Shown: positions 32,560 through 43,539 of the stretch, piece after piece
Layout of the letters: every line of letters starts with the position of its first letter
Numbering within the stretch: position 1 is the stretch's first letter
Assembly: GCF_000340215.1 (NCBI RefSeq)
Contig: NW_006921555.1
Span: forward strand, 124,001 to 188,000
Direction of reading: 5' to 3'
DNA length: 64,000 nt
Origin: Pseudocercospora fijiensis CIRAD86
Lineage: Eukaryota; Ascomycota; Dothideomycetes; Mycosphaerellales; Mycosphaerellaceae
Program-made: the position numbers and the translations under genes
The notes under the pieces: model-generated
The model's input: only the letters and a program-made list of their open reading frames with translations
What the model was told of the DNA's origin: nothing
The model's database searches: none

Positions 32560-33850
32560 TATAGTAGGATATACTACGTACGAAGATTATCTAGTCGATC
32601 TACGACTTACTACTATACGGTTACCCTAGCCGAGATTCTACCGCTTCTATACTAGGTCGCGACTTCTACTAGCTACTATAGTTAAAGCAGGTACGATAAT
32701 TCCTACGGAATTGCAACTATTACGGACGTAATAAAGTATAGAAAGAATACAAATATAGCCTCCTAAAACTACTACCGGTACCCGACTATTTCTTCTAAGA
32801 AATCTCGATAGACTTTATAACTAATCTTCCGGAGTCTAATAGGAATCGATATCTTTAGGTAATTTAAGACCGCCTTAGTAAATAGATTGCCCTTATCGGT
32901 AATCCCTCTATAAAAGCGGAGAAATATACGGTTTTATTCCTAAAATACTAGGTTAGATATTACGGACTGCCTCGAGCTAATACTAGCGATAGAGGTACGA
33001 ATTAGATAAGTACTTTCTAGAGGGAGATATATCGACTACTTAGTATAAAGTAGAGGTTAAGCTCCGCTTACTACCTATAAACCGACGGAGGTCCGGAGCG
33101 TATAAATTAAGATATATAGGCTTACCTATAGAACTATATTAACTAAATATAGTCCGACTAGAACTAATAGCTTCCTACGGCGGAACTAGCGTTTAACGGG
33201 AGACACTAAGCGGGATTAGGAATAAGCTCTTTCTTCGCGACTTACGGTTACGAATCTACCTCCCCCGTTATACTAGAAGAGGACCTAGCTATCGATAGGC
33301 GGTTAACCGTAGCGAAACGAGCGGAGGAATTTACAGATAAGATTAAGAAGATCTCGGACCTATATTAAGTATAAATAGCGGAAGTACTATAGAAACAAGA
33401 GGATAGCGCGAATAAAACTAGGATACTAGTACCGGTATATCGTATCGGAGATAAGGCCTAGCTCGACCTAAGAAATTACTAAACCGATAGGCTAAAGAAA
33501 AGCCTTAACTCGAGATACGCTAAGTATATAGTCGAAGAAGTATTATTACCTATATTAGTACGACTCTCTAGGATACCTAATAATATTTACCCGGTATTCT
33601 ATACCGACCTTCTAAGACTAGCGAGTAAAGACCCCCTACTAGGGTAGCAAATCGACGACGAATAGCTAGACTCTATTTTATTCGAGACGTATAAAGAATA
33701 CTAGGTCGAAGAGATCCTATATATCCGGAAAAAGAGATAGGGTAGCGAACGGGAAGCGCTATTAAAATAGAGCGGCTACTATAAGCCTACGTAGGAACCC
33801 CTTAAATATATCGCGGATACCTTAGCGCTAGACGACTTCGAAGCGAAATA
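32560..33850 (+). pseudogene. Integrase and chromodomain of B1
   Basis: The zinc-binding region carries LRNCNYYGRNKV (about 32.7 kb). The core shows ISIDFITNLP near 32.81 kb, NTSDRGTN near 32.98 kb (first D of the second motif kept) and YYLQTDGGPERIN near 33.07 kb, around the glutamate region. The C-terminal LDSILFETYKEY is followed by a chromodomain: VEEILYIRKKR, then LLK-stop-SGYYKPT-stop-EPL near 33.77 kb. The chromodomain places family B among chromoviruses. Stops interrupt it at aromatic positions. Confidence 0.8.
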
Positions 33851-34858
33851 TAGACAAATCGAGACGAACGATAGACCTTTAGGAGACTAGGAGAAGAGAG
33901 GAAAGCGGAGGAAATAAAGCGGTAACTTAGAGTTTTCCCGTAGATTAACGATTATTAATTAATACGTTTTACGGATTTTTACTAACCTTTAGAGTTTTTA
34001 CTAACTTATTAGTTTTGTTAACGGATTGTTTTAGTTTACTTAGGAGATTTAGAGAAGTAGATATAATTTAGGAGTAGAGAAAGATTTTATTTAGGTATTT
34101 ATAAGTAAGTATCGGGTCTCCGCCCGAAATTAAGAGGTCCCCTTAGAACTAGGAAAAAAAATATAATAATACCTCCGAAACTACCTAGAGCCTACTAGAA
34201 AACCTACGGAAACCCTTATTAACTAGCAGGCTACTCCGGCGGGCCTTAACGATTAGTACCGAGCCGGAGAGTAGTAGAAATATCCCTAAAAAGAGGATTA
34301 GCGAGAGAAAAACGAAGGGTAGAAAGGAACTTACGTCTAAGTCTATTAAGCTACGATATTAGCGACGGTATTCGTTACCTCCGAGGCGATAGCGCTAAAA
34401 GAAATAGTTAGCGATAGTTTTATCGTAGGAAACGGGAAATCTTACCTAGATAACAATCCCTACGGCTAGAGAGACTTTAAAGCTTTCTATACCTTAAGGA
34501 CCTTAAGAAGCTTAGAGTACTTCTCGGCGATATTACTACGGGCCGCGCGGGTATAGCTAGCGTAAGCTACGTAAGCTATTTAAGGACTAAATAGTTAGCG
34601 AGGGTTTTAGTATAGGAATCGCGAAGACTTATAGAAAGAGCGTAGGCGATTCTCTTACGAGCGTAATTAGCGTAAGCTCTCGAGCTAGCGGGCTTAAGAA
34701 AAGTTAGCAAATCCCGCGATAAATAGGGCGGGTACCTTATAGATTAATCGGCGTAGTCCTCGCCGGAGTTATAGCAACTAATATAGTAGATTCGACGAGC
34801 TATCTAGGATAAGTTAATTTTACGAAGGAAATCGCGAAGAATAGGGAGGGACTTACTA

Positions 34859-34924
<66 letters not shown>

Positions 34925-35290
34925 GGGGTATATATAAAGAAAAGAAGAAAAAGAGGAAGAAGAGGGAAATATTAATACTCCTAGAAAGCGATATAGAAGT
35001 AAAGGTCGTAAAAGTAAAGGAAGGCGCGGAGATAAGTAAAGCGTTTAAAAGCGCAGTTACGGCGCGTTTTAGAAGGCGGTAAGTAGGGAAAAGAGCGTAG
35101 TTTAGTAGTCGCGAAGAAAGTTATAGTCCTTAAACCCTAGGATATAGCAACCCCGACTAGAAAGTAGCGGAAACCCTAATCGTAAAGGAGGAAACTACGA
35201 GCGCGTTACTTTAGAAAAGCTTAGATAAGTATAGATCTAATAGATAAAGTAATAGCGATAGAAACTACGAGGGGCTTTCTATCTCCGCTA
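33851..35290 (+). pseudogene. Region between integrase and 3' LTR of B1 with a possible extra ORF
   Basis: About 1.4 kb separates pol from the 3' LTR, long for a gypsy element. The first part (33.92-34.15 kb) is T-rich and non-coding in appearance. From about 34.45 to 35.28 kb a plus-strand frame reads LARVLV, LLRA-stop-LA-stop-ALELAGL, a long serine run encoded by the GTA/AGT triplet array at 34861-34924, then REEEKEEEGNIN and basic KGRKSKGRRGDK. The content is charged and low-complexity. I recognise no domain. B2 is truncated before this region, so there is no second copy to compare. Confidence 0.4.
34861..34924 (+). repeat. (GTA)21 microsatellite
   Basis: Twenty-one uninterrupted GTA triplets followed by a G run and TATATA. 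The purity contrasts with the heavily mutated surroundings, so it has probably expanded recently or is maintained by slippage. Confidence 0.95.
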
Positions 35291-35315
35291 AGGAAGGGGA
35301 GGAGGATAGGAATAA
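35291..35315 (+). other. Polypurine tract of B1
   Basis: AAGGAAGGGGAGGAGGATAG is nearly all purine and ends a few bases before the 3' LTR start TATAAAGAG. It is the expected primer site for plus-strand synthesis. Confidence 0.75.
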
Positions 35316-35502
35316 TATAAAGAGCTACGCCCTAGGTAGAAAGCGCTAGCCTTAGGTATTCGGCCTACGCGACTCTAACCTACTACTTAGCGCTTAGCGT
35401 ACCGTATAAAACTATTCGGATTTATATAGATAGACTTAGCTCTTTATCGGACCTATTAAGTCTTATATCTAGTATCTACGTACGCGTTACTTACCTATAA
35501 TA
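35316..35502 (+). repeat. 3' LTR of B1
   Basis: 187 bases, same length as the 5' LTR, ending CTATAATA and followed by GATAA. Differences from the 5' copy are few and mostly transitions. Confidence 0.9.
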
Positions 35503-35541
35503 GATAATATTAGTCGCCTAGCTCGCGCCTCCCGCCGCTAA
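35503..35541 (+). pseudogene. Long decayed ORF of unknown family, 3' end after B1
   Basis: Starting with the second copy of GATAA, the frame left at 28461 resumes: D-N-I-S-R-L-A-R-A-S-R-R, then TAA. The same phase continues across the empty site when the element and one GATAA are removed in thought. The TAA may be the original terminator or a mutated CAA. The basic end is compatible with a C-terminus. Confidence 0.5.
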
Positions 35542-36050
35542 GGTCCTCTTATATATATTACTATTAGTATTATATTAGCAACTATATTACCTATATAGGT
35601 AAAATCTAGATCGAGCTACCTATCGCTAACTTACGTTATCGAGCCTATATATAAATACTATAAAACTTACCTAATTCTTTTTTTGCTTACCTATAGGTTG
35701 CTAGCTAATAGCTAAATCCTATTCTACTAATAGAGCCCCTCGATAAGTATTACCTAGATAGTAATATCTAGATATAAATAGAGGAAAATATACTAGTAAG
35801 AAAAGGAATAGTAATTAGGGAAGCTTAGACTTTATATATTTAGGGAAGTATAATTGTAATTATAATATTAAATAATATACTAGTAGTTAGAGTAGTATAG
35901 GTACTATCTATTTTCGCCTAGTATAGAGATAGTAAGTATTACCTATTAGGGTATACCTATCGCTACCTATATAAATAGACCTAGCTATAGATATTACCTA
36001 CTTCGACTTATACCCCTTACGCGTTATCTATATAATTCTTATTTTAAACC
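35542..36050. other. AT-rich spacer
   Basis: AT-rich, with TTTTTTTGC-type runs and no gene I can read. It ends at the microsatellite. Confidence 0.5.
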
Positions 36051-36052
36051 TT

Positions 36053-36500
36053 AATCTTGTTCTTAATCTTAATCTTAATCTTATTCTTAATCTTATTCTT
36101 AATCTTATTCTTAATCTTATTCTTATTCTTATTCTTAATCTTATTCTTAATCTTATTCTTAATCTTATTCTTAATCTTATTCTTAATCTTATTCTTAATC
36201 TTATTCTTAATCTTATTCTTAATCTTATTCTTAATCTTATTCTTAATCGCATTCTTATAAGATTAAGAATCTTACTTTGAATCTTACTTTTAATCTTAAT
36301 CTTAATTTCTTAATCTTAATTTCTTAATCTTAATTTCTTAATCTTATTTTCTTATTCTTTTTTTCTTAATCTTAATTTCTTATTCTTATTTTCTTATTCT
36401 TTTTTTCTTATTCTTTTTTTCTTATTCTTTGTTTCTTATTCTTTGTTTCTTAATCCTAATCCTAATTCTAATCTAATTGTTAATCTTAATCTTAGTCCTA
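36053..36500 (+). repeat. Pyrimidine-rich microsatellite (TCTTAATCTTAT)n and variants
   Basis: At 36057-36250 a 12-base unit made of CTTAATCTTATT is repeated about sixteen times. It then degenerates through CTTAATTT, CTTATTTT and CTTTTTTT units to about 36500. The opposite strand is almost all purine plus T. The two opposed open frames here (long Leu/Ile/Phe runs on the plus strand, Arg/Leu/Ile runs on the minus) are translation artefacts of the repeat. Confidence 0.95.
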
Positions 36501-37113
36501 ATCTTATTAGTATTTTAAACTAGGTAGCTATATATTAGTTAGACTATTTAGTAAACAGATATATAGTAGGTACTACTAGCTACTAGTATATATTAGCCTA
36601 GGCCTAGTACTTAGTAAACACTTCTATAAATAGCGGTTAAGTAATAATAGCCCGAGAAATAATATACTAGTACTCTTTATTTATTATATTAAGTACTTTT
36701 TCTATAGTTAGTTATTAATATATCGCTAATCGACTTAACGTAATAAATATATTAATCTATTATCTAAGAGGGATAAAATATATAATACTATTATATAGAG
36801 GGTTTGTTTATAGAGATATAAATAACGTATATATAGTCTTTATCGTCTTATAGAATAACTATATCCTAATATAGTAGTTACTAGGTTAGAACTTATAAGT
36901 ATAGCTAGATTATTTATACTAATAGTATCTAAAATAGTATATAGATAGATAGGGCTTCTCGTATCTAGAGATATCTTTATATTAAATCAAATAAACGCTA
37001 TTTTTAAAAGGATATAGAAAATATAGTATTATCTAGCTCGTATAGAAACCTAGATTTATAAATAGTATTTATATCTATATAACCCGATTTATAAAGAATA
37101 CCTTATAATAAAT
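36501..37113. other. AT-rich spacer before chromovirus C
   Basis: No gene recognised. It ends with ATAGC at 37114-37118, the left target duplication of chromovirus C. Confidence 0.5.
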
Positions 37114-37118
37114 ATAGC

Positions 37119-37309
37119 TATTAGGGAATCCTAGTTCGTTACTAGGTCGTAAGCTCCCCGGTAGCGCTTTATATCTAATTCGTAGGGCGTAGTATACTAT
37201 AAAAACTCTTTATCTACTCCCTATCCTTTCGAGTCCTTTAGATATTGCTATATAGAGAAATCTAACTCCTACGTCGTACCTATATACCTATTTATTTACT
37301 TATCCTATA
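37119..37309 (+). repeat. 5' LTR of chromovirus C
   Basis: 191 bases. It shares CTTTCGAGTCCTTTAG and the block GAGAAATCTAACTCCTACGT with the 3' copy. Many of the roughly thirty differences are transitions. Confidence 0.9.
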
Positions 37310-37539
37310 GTATAATACCTCCTATCCCTATAATAGAATAGCTATATAAACTCGAGACTCTTCTAAGCCTAGTCTACCGCTAGTATAGTATTCTACTTAT
37401 CCTTAGCTAATCGTAACGAATACTATAGAGTAAGAGAACTAGGAATAGCGTCTAATTCCTAAACGTATCCTTATAATTAAACTCTCGTAGTAGTAGCCGA
37501 ACGATCTTAGATACTCCTATATCTACTAATAGAAATATA

Positions 37540-39080
37540 GCGAAGCGTTACTAACCCGACTATAGAAGATACCTCGAACCTAGTAATATCCTCTAAACTT
37601 CTAGGCCGTCTAGAGAAAGAAGACGCTAATAGGGACTAATTTAAGGACGCTTTATCGACGTTCTATACCGATTCCGGTACTTAGATACTACCTACTATAA
37701 CTAATACTATTTAAGAAAAGTCTACTCTCTATATAATCGACTAGAAAGCTAAGCTTTAGAAAGAGATAGAGAGACTTAATACGATCGATATAACTATCTT
37801 TAGTAGGAAAGAAATTAAAAAACAACTTAAGCGCTCCTAAGCCCTAGGTAATATCTTCGAATAATACTACGGGAAACGTAAGCGTACCGACTTGTCTTCG
37901 TTAGAGGACTAAGCTAACGACGGGATTATACTAAAGCTAGGCTACGACTCCCTTCGAGATCTACTATAGCTAAAACCCCTAATTCTAAAGATTAAGGGCT
38001 AGGAAGACTATAGTATCTAGTATTCTAATATTTATTACTAGTAGCGAATAGCGTATACGCTATAAGATAGTAACCGCCGTATCCGCTAGGCGATCTAAGG
38101 TATTAAAGAAAAGTCGGTAACGAATACGGCTAGCTACTAAATAGATACCGAATTGCTTATATAGTATAAACTAAGGGATTTTATTAAAGAAACTATTAAC
38201 CCCGCCTCTATATAGCGTAGCAAGCTTACTAAAGCCTACTATAGCGTAACCTATAAGTAAGGCTAGTTAATTAGAGAACTCTTTAGGTATAGAACGGTCT
38301 AAGAAAACGGTCTATATACGGTCTACGATATTAATTATACTAATATAGGAACTATTAGCTTATACTTCGCTAAGCTTCCTAACTATATTACTAATAAGAT
38401 ATTAGAGTACGACTTTCTATTCTAATACTATAACCTAGACGAGCTTAAGGCTAAAGCTAACCGCCTCTAGCTTATTATAACTTAGACTAGCTAAAACTTA
38501 TCTAAGCCTACTATAGCTAAGGGCTAGGACCGGAGCGAGGCTAATCCTTAAAGGGATCGTAAGACTATCGAAGCGACTCTAAGTCCCGAAAGAACCGCTA
38601 GTAGAAGAATAAAAAGAACGACGACTCCTTAGAAGAGAGTAAAAAGGAGTATCTAAAGCGGAAAAGGGATACCCTCTCCGTAAATAAGAAGGGCCTAGAA
38701 AAATAGCGATCCTAGCTATAGATAACGGTAGCTAGGGAAATATCCCTATTACTAACTTATCTAAGCTATAGCTAGGGCTAGAGTAAAAGAGACGAGAGAG
38801 ATATATCTATATAGATATCTATACTTACGGCGCTTCGAGACCGCTTCGAGCTCTCGTTAACTATAGCGCGTAGCTAAACCTTAATCTCTATCTATATCTT
38901 ATAACTTCTAAAGCTCTAGCCCCTCGATATATCTACGCTAAATATAAGGCTCCTTAACGATAATAGGCTAACGCTCCCTAAAGCGTATTAGCTCTTCGTC
39001 CTTATTAAAGATAATCTTTTAGTAGAAAGAAGGATTAACTAGATCTTTTATATAGAAGTCTTCTAATACTAAAATATAGT
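37540..39080 (+). pseudogene. gag of chromovirus C
   Basis: The frame reads LEKEDANRD, then DALSTFYTDSGT near 37.67 kb, LRDFIKETINPAS near 38.18 kb and LPNYITNKILEYDF near 38.38 kb. A basic region rich in Lys and Arg follows (EYLKRKRDTLSVNKKGLEK, about 38.65 kb). The layout (helical capsid domain, then basic tail) fits Gag. A zinc knuckle is not readable. Stops are numerous. Confidence 0.65.
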
Positions 39081-39089
39081 CCTTAGATA

Positions 39090-41590
39090 TAACTAGCTTA
39101 CGGCTACCTCGCCCTCTATTAACTTTTAGAAGGCTATCTTTATATAGGATTCTAATAAAAGTAATACTAAAGCGAAAGAGACCGCCGCCTCTATCCTTAC
39201 GTCTATTAATAGTAATACGAGCTATCTCTTTCTAGAAAATAGCCTCTATATAGTATCTACTAATATTTATAATAACCCTAACTTCGGACTAGCTCTAGTA
39301 CCTATATATAAGAATATCGCTATAGTCGCGGAGCCTATAGGCTCCTTCGCCCTCGAAGATATACTCTATATTATAAATAGATAAGGCGGAGGTAACCGTA
39401 ATCCTACGACTATAAAGAAAACCGGATAAATAGTAGCTAGCTACTATAGCGGTATAGGATCGACTCTAGAATCTCTATAGAAACGAACCTAAACTCTAAG
39501 AAGTCTCTAACTAAGTCTATTCTAATCCTATTATTTCGGTAAGGGTTACTAAAAGTGTTTCTTATACGTACTATAAGTACAAAGACGTCCCTAACCCGGA
39601 ATTAGCCGGCGTCCTAGCGTAGAATTTAGAGTACGACTATACTATCGATCTTAAGAAAGGTAAGTTACCTATATAAATACCTATCTATAATCTATTCTAA
39701 GAAGAGCTAAAGGCCCTATATAAATATTCTAGTAGCGCCTTCGAGAAAGGTTAGATATATCTAAGTAAGTCGCCTAGTAGCGCCTCTATTCTCTTCGTTT
39801 TAAAGAAAGATAGTAGGATATAACTCTATATTAACTACCGCGGACCTAGTTAGGTTACTATTAAAAATAGGCATCTACTACTACTTATTAGCGAAAAAAT
39901 AGACCGACTTAGATAGGCTAAAATCTCTACTAAATTAGACCTAAAGGATACCTACTACCGCCTCTATATTCGTAAGAGTAACGAATAGAAGACTAGCTTT
40001 AAGACTCGCTATATCTTATTTAAGTGCCTAGCTATACCGTTCGGACTTACGAACGCGCCGGTAACGTTCTAGTCCTATACTAATCGCGCCCTCGCTAGTT
40101 TATTAGACTATATCTATATAGTATACCTTAACGATATCCTTATCTTTTTATAGTCTAAGGGGGAATACCGTAAGTACGTCGAATTAATCCTATAAAGGCT
40201 AAGAGAATAGAAGCTATATACTAAAGCTTTAAAGTACGAACTCTATAAGGATTAAATCGATCTTCCTAGGTTCGTCCCTACTATCCGAGATATCGGAATA
40301 TATCCGGAACGGGTTAGGAGTATCGCTAAATAGCTAACCTATTAGTATTAACGTAACGTTTAAGTACTCCCTAGATTCGCTAACTTCTACCGACAATTCG
40401 TTAAGAACTAGTCCTATATCGTATAGCCTCTAAATAACCTACTAGCTAGCGGCTATAAGGGGATAAATAAACGCGGAAAAAGCGTAATATTTACAGGTCT
40501 ATAGTAATAGCTAGACGTAGTTAATAAGCCTTTAGAGGCACTTAAGAAGGCCTTCTAAGAAGCGCCGCTTCTTAAATACTTTATCCCTCTACTACCTATA
40601 TACGTAATTACGGATACTTCGGATATAGCTTATATAGATAATATACTATAGCTATCGATAGAGAATCCTAAGTAACGCTACTAGTACCCTATTACGTACT
40701 ACTCGCGTAGTTTCGTAGGGCTATAGATTCGGTATAGTACGTCTAGTAAAGAGCTAATAGCTATCTCCGAATACTTTAAGTTCTAGATACTATCTCGGTA
40801 GCGCCGCGTATCTAAATCGGGTACTAACCGGCTATAATACTCTACGGTATTTTATAACTATATAGACCTTATCTATAAGATAGACTCGTACTACGGAATA
40901 GCGTATAGGCTACGATATAGCTATCGAGTATAAGAAGGGAATAGCTAACCCTTCTAATAGACTATCTAGAAGACCTAACTATATTAAAGACTTTAAGGAT
41001 AGTACTAGATCCTAGGAGCTTAAAGATATACTTCCTCTACTCTAGAAAGAATTAGGAGTTATAATAATCGCGATCGAGTATACTACTATAGGAATACTAG
41101 AATAGTATCGAAAGGGCTACGGCTTAGTACCGGGAAGTGCTCTATAGACGGAAATCCCTTATATTTACCCTAATTAAACGAAGTCCGTAGGACGAAACTC
41201 GTACCTAGTAATAGATACTCCTAATAATAAGGGGATAGTACTAGCGACTATCTCGATTAATAGATATAGGCCTAGCCGCGTATCCTATATCGCCGCTATT
41301 ATAGTAGTAACTAGTAAAGTACCCTTTATCTATAAGGCTCCGAAATCCCTCCTAGATCTAATATACTCGATATAACTAAGAGACCCCTTTATATAAGACG
41401 TTAAGGTAGCGAAAGAGTACTAGGGCAAGAACGACTCGATACTAGAAGAAGTAGGTAGGACCGACTCGGTTAAGATTACTAACGTCGATAAGTATACTTT
41501 TAATAGCGAAGGACTCCTACGCCTTTAAAGCAAGGCCTATATACTACTAAGCGCGGCTCTACGGTAAGAGATTCTATACCGAAACTACGA
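39090..41590 (+). pseudogene. Protease / reverse transcriptase / RNase H of chromovirus C
   Basis: Reverse transcriptase landmarks are KSPSSASILFVLKK-like fingers near 39.77 kb, LDLKDTYYRL near 39.93 kb and YLND at 40124-40135. YLND is where the family has Y-x-D-D: the first catalytic aspartate has become asparagine (GAC to AAC). LPRFANFYRQF follows near 40.37 kb. RNase H is readable near 40.6-40.95 kb (ITDTSDIAY; SSKELIAI). The N-terminal zinc-binding end of integrase begins at about 41.5 kb with ALR-stop-EILYRNYDN and is cut by MITE copy 2. Inactivated by stops and by the D-to-N change. Confidence 0.75.
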
Positions 41591-41596
41591 TAACCC

Positions 41597-41980
41597 TAGA
41601 CCCCGTAGTAGTTCGGTCTATAAACTATAAAACGTATATAGTTTAGCTTCTTAGCAATATCTCTCCGATTTAGTTCTAGTTTAGTTCGCTACCCCGCTAG
41701 TCTAAACTAGTTTCCGAGAAAATCCGACTAAACTCCGACGATATATAACGATATACGACGACCTCGGATTAAGTCTAGAATACGATAGGGGTAGTATATT
41801 ATATATACTATACAATTATATCTATAGTTCGGGATGTTTTAGGTCGGGTTTTTTATCCGTAGCCGGTACGTAGCCGGCAAAACGGTCCGTATACTAGTTT
41901 CTTAGTATAGTAAACTAAACTAAACTAGAATTTTAGCTTAGCAAACTAAACTAAACTAGCTTAGGCTACTACGGGGTCTA
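41597..41980 (-). mobile_element. hAT-type MITE, copy 2 (384 bp)
   Basis: Same family as copies 1 and 3 but inverted relative to them, as judged by the order of the internal blocks. The ends are TAGACCCCGTAGTAG and CTACTACGGGGTCTA. The flanks are GATAACCC at 41589-41596 and GATAACCT at 41981-41988, an 8-bp duplication with one C/T change. It split the integrase zinc-binding region: the frame reads YDNP before and DNLIAGYSS after the element. Confidence 0.85.
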
Positions 41981-43265
41981 GATAACCTAATAGCGGGATA
42001 TTCTAGTAAGTAGCGTATCTAGGGATTTATTATCGCTAAATACGTCTAGGAGGGTATTATAAAAGACGTCGAGAAATATATCGTAGAATATAATATATAC
42101 TAGACGACTAAGGTTAAATAGTATAAGCCTTATAGGATATTAAAGCCCTTAGAAATACCTTTAGTATCCTAGAGATATATTTCTAAAGACTTTATTATAA
42201 GGCTCCTATCCTTTAAAGTTTTAACGGCCGCGTTTACGACTCGATTATAGTTATTATCGATAGGTTTTTAGAGATAGTTTAGTACTTCCCTACTATCTTA
42301 AAAATCGATATAGTATAGCTAGTAGATCTTATATTCCGCGAAGTCGTCTACAATAGCGGCGTATCTAATAGGATTATATTAGATATTAGCTCGGTCTTTA
42401 TAAGTATATACTAGAGCGCGTTCTCTTACTACTTAGTTTATAAAAGAAGCCGTAGTACTACCTTCTATTCCTAAACGGATAGATAAACTACTAGAAGCTC
42501 TAAACTTATTTATATATCTAATATAGTTAGGACTAAGAGGACTAGTTACGGCTTCTTTATATAGCCGCGCTAGTATATAATAGTAAAGTCTACGCCGGCC
42601 TAGAGAAATTGCCGATATAAATCGCCTATAGTATCGTTCTAAATACTACGGACGGTATTCGTTGTACTATCGACTAAAATTTCTACTATAAAGGGGGCGA
42701 GGAGACGCTAAAACTACGTCGAAGTCTTAAAGGCTCGCTAAATAAGCCTTTACGTATATTTTAGTAAGGTAAGGAGAATTTACTTATACTAAAGCTAGCC
42801 TAGAGTATACCGTAACCTTATAAAAGAGGTACTACGATATATCGGTCTAGGACTAATAGTTTAATATCGGAGAAAGAGTCCTTATTTTAGGAAAGAATAT
42901 CTATACCTACCGTCCTTATAAAAAGCTTAATAATAGGTACCTTAGCCTTTTTACTATTAAAAGCTATCTCGGTATCTATACGTACGAACTAAATCTACCG
43001 CTAGCGATAAAGCGTTTCTACTCTATATTCTATATCTCCCTTTTTAAACTATACCGCTCCGAAGGGGGCTACGAAGGACTACTAGTAGAATCCTTCGCCG
43101 ACGAGGAAGAAAATAATAAAAGTTATAAAGTAGAGGAAATCCTAAGGCATCGTATTAAGAGCGGCAGATTATAGTTTAAAGTACGATAGGCTAGCTACTC
43201 GCTAGAATAGGATAAATAGATAGCCGAAGAGAACCTCCCGGCTAATAAACTCCTTAGTTCCTATA
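41981..43265 (+). pseudogene. Integrase and chromodomain of chromovirus C
   Basis: After the MITE the frame continues with AGYSSK, then GFIIAKYV near 42.04 kb, KPYRILKPLEIPL near 42.14 kb and SKDFIIRLL near 42.19 kb (first catalytic D region). The C-terminal part has SIFYISLFKLYR near 43.03 kb and then a chromodomain, YKVEEILRHRIKSGRL followed by AEENL and KLLSSY, at about 43.12-43.26 kb. Cysteines of the zinc finger are lost to Tyr. The middle of the core is badly eroded, so the later acidic residues cannot be placed. Confidence 0.7.
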
Positions 43266-43539
43266 AGGCGAATTGCGACCTAACTATAGACTATCTAAGA
43301 GAGGCTCGAAATACTAATAACGCGAAGCTATCTTAGAAATTAGGAAGGACTAGAAAGGTAAAGGCCTATTAGTATCTAACTAATTTTATCGCTATTAGAC
43401 CTAATCGAAGTTGTAACTTAGAAGAATATATACTTAGTTAGTCTTATTAACTAAATTATTAGAAAACCTAGAACTCTTTACTAAAAGTATAAACCGAATC
43501 TCTATAGAATCTCTACCGAAATTGTACCGTATACTATCC

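Larger units (their letters stand above)
28466..35502 (+). mobile_element. Chromovirus B, copy B1 (complete, with LTRs)
   Basis: A full-length Ty3/gypsy chromovirus: 5' LTR (28466-28652), leader, gag, zinc knuckle, protease, reverse transcriptase, RNase H, integrase, chromodomain, a further open region with a (GTA)21 run, polypurine tract, and 3' LTR (35316-35502). Both LTRs are 187 bases, begin TATAAAGGG or TATAAAGAG and end in TA. They are flanked by GATAA. A hAT-type MITE sits between gag and its zinc knuckle (29699-30131). A palm-domain deletion and RIP-type stops inactivate it. It inserted near the end of the long unknown ORF. Confidence 0.9.
28461..35507. other. 5-bp target-site duplication of element B1 (outer limits)
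   Basis: GATAA occurs at 28461-28465, immediately before the 5' LTR, and at 35503-35507, immediately after the 3' LTR. Five bases is the size made by Ty3/gypsy integrases. The duplication fixes both LTR borders, and both LTRs come out at exactly 187 bases. Confidence 0.85.

Noticed and set aside
36028..36260. Opposed open frames of Arg/Leu/Ile and Leu/Ile/Phe runs
   Set aside because: Both are translations of the 12-bp microsatellite and have no gene character.
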